A stretch of DNA of 6,557 nt, from NCBI GenBank assembly GCA_945903885.1, contig CAMDPB010000062.1, forward strand, positions 1 through 6,557. The letters are read 5' to 3'. Both the position numbers and the translations under genes were made by a program. Positions 5,375-6,557 of this stretch are shown here, piece after piece. Within the stretch, counting starts at the first letter, position 1; every line of letters starts with the position of its first letter. This stretch comes from Candidatus Finniella inopinata (GTDB lineage Bacteria; Pseudomonadota; Alphaproteobacteria; Paracaedibacterales; CAITNM01). The notes beneath the pieces were generated by a model. That model worked only from the letters and a program-made list of their open reading frames with translations. It was not told the DNA's origin and made no database searches.

Positions 5375-6557
5375 ATGGCTCAAGTTCTAGCCTTTGACAA
5401 ACAACAACAGATTCAAGCCCTTCATAACTTGGAGGCTGAACAGTCACTACTTGGGGCTTTGATGCTTAATAACCAAGCATTTGAAGTCATTACTGAATTT
5501 TTAAAACCAGAGCATTTTTCTCATCCTTTGCATAAAACTATCTATGAAGTTATTGCCAGGCTAATTGAACGGTCACAAGTTGCTGACCCGATTACTCTTA
5601 AGCCGTTGTTAGAAGGGGATCCCTTAATACAAGAAGCTGGTGGAGTAGGGTATCTGGTTGATTTAGTTTCTGGTGTTTCAAGCACGGTTAGCGTACGTGA
5701 CTATGGTCAGATGATTCATGAATTTTACCTGCGACGAAGTCTTTCATCTATTGGCGATACGATCATTCGCGATGCCCATGATGTTAAATCAGAAGATACT
5801 GCAATGGAAAAAATTGAAGGTGCTGAAAAGCAACTTTACGATCTTGCTAGCAGTGGTGACACAACTCGTGGGGCAGTGTCCTTTAAAACAGCGCTAACTG
5901 AAGCTGTTAAAATGGCTGAAATTGCATATCGCCGAGACAGTTCAATCGTCGGTGTGACAACAGGTTTGACAGATATTGATAAATGGTTGGGTGGTTTGCA
6001 CCCATCAGACTTGCTGATTGTTGCAGGTCGTCCTTCAATGGGAAAAACCGTTTTGGGAACAAATATTGCTTTTAATGCTGCTAAGGCATTTATGAACAAT
6101 CCCAAAGAAGGAGCAAATGCCGTTTTCTTTTCGTTAGAAATGTCAGCAGAACAATTGGCTACCCGTATTTTGGCAAGTGAATCAAAAATTTCATCAGACA
6201 GAATTCGTCGTGGGGATATAAAAGCAGAAGATTTTCCGGGCTTGGTTTCAGCAAGTAGATTAATTGAGAATCTAGGTTTGTTTATCGATGACACTCCGGC
6301 CCTAACAGTAACGGCACTTCGTAACCGTGCACGTCGTTTACAACGTCAACATGGCATTGGGTTGATTGTTGTTGACTATCTGCAGCTGCTAGAAGGTTCA
6401 GGAAAAAGCAGAAATGGCGACAGTCGTGTTCAAGAAATTTCTGACATATCTCGTGGCTTGAAAGCTTTGGCTAAGGAACTAAATGTCCCTGTTATTGCTA
6501 TGTCACAGCTGTCTCGTGCAGTAGAGCAACGTGAAGATAAGCGCCCTCAGCTTGCCG
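5375..6557 (+). CDS. dnaB: Replicative DNA helicase DnaB, 3' end outside window
   Basis: 394 complete codons are visible before the right edge. Family members are usually about 460-500 residues, so roughly 70-110 are missing. DnaB is the hexameric 5'-3' helicase loaded at origins; it unwinds the fork and recruits primase. Seen here: an N-terminal helical domain (about 16-118, beginning HNLEAEQSLLGALMLNNQAF, a DnaB hallmark), a linker, then the RecA-like ATPase from about 193 (GVTTGLTDIDKWLGGL). This has Walker A GRPSMGKT (218-225), the catalytic glutamate in FFSLEMSAEQL (Glu255), the ISSDRIRRG segment, Walker B VVDYLQLL (Asp334) and motif MSQLSRAVEQR (376-386). All expected residues are present. 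The sequence style is alphaproteobacterial. An intein would typically interrupt Walker A or the later motifs; none is present up to the edge. The gene is divergent from the hypothetical gene on its left. Confidence 0.97.
   Translation, partial: MAQVLAFDKQQQIQALHNLEAEQSLLGALMLNNQAFEVITEFLKPEHFSHPLHKTIYEVIARLIERSQVADPITLKPLLEGDPLIQEAGGVGYLVDLVSGVSSTVSVRDYGQMIHEFYLRRSLSSIGDTIIRDAHDVKSEDTAMEKIEGAEKQLYDLASSGDTTRGAVSFKTALTEAVKMAEIAYRRDSSIVGVTTGLTDIDKWLGGLHPSDLLIVAGRPSMGKTVLGTNIAFNAAKAFMNNPKEGANAVFFSLEMSAEQLATRILASESKISSDRIRRGDIKAEDFPGLVSASRLIENLGLFIDDTPALTVTALRNRARRLQRQHGIGLIVVDYLQLLEGSGKSRNGDSRVQEISDISRGLKALAKELNVPVIAMSQLSRAVEQREDKRPQLA

Noticed and set aside
5836..6294. 152-codon minus-strand open frame
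   Set aside because: It is antisense to the conserved ATPase core of dnaB and has no independent coding evidence.
1..6557. Mobile element, CRISPR, toxin-antitoxin or defence system
   Set aside because: No transposase, integrase, regularly spaced repeats or paired small genes are present; the remaining genes are housekeeping plus one orphan.

Overview
The window looks like a piece of an AT-rich alphaproteobacterial chromosome (about 40% G+C by eye). The ClpX, Lon and DnaB proteins read as typical alphaproteobacterial orthologues, while the low G+C and disrupted gene order would suit a host-associated lineage such as Holosporales or Paracaedibacter-like bacteria. That placement is inference from protein style and composition, not a database result.

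Layout: bases 2-166 are the 3' end of rnc (RNase III, dsRNA-binding domain). A 172-bp gap (167-338) carries a perfect DnaA-box match, a CtrA-like half-site pair and a candidate promoter. clpX (339-1601) and lon (1601-4024) follow on the same strand, fused by a TAATG stop/start overlap. An 88-bp gap with a weak terminator candidate separates lon from a convergent minus-strand gene (about 4113-5273) for an unrecognised 386-residue protein with an apparent signal peptide and a lysine-rich tail. A short divergent intergenic region then leads to dnaB (from 5375, running off the right edge), the replicative helicase.

Functionally, clpX and lon encode the two main ATP-dependent unfoldase/protease systems of the cytosol and appear to be one transcription and translation unit. 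The usual proteobacterial order clpP-clpX-lon-hupB is not kept: rnc sits where clpP is expected, and the orphan gene sits where hupB is expected. Nothing in the window looks like a mobile element, CRISPR array, defence island or RNA gene. The known genes are intact and ordinary. The points worth a second look are the orphan gene, the inverted repeat at its start, the altered synteny and the small regulatory motifs upstream of clpX.
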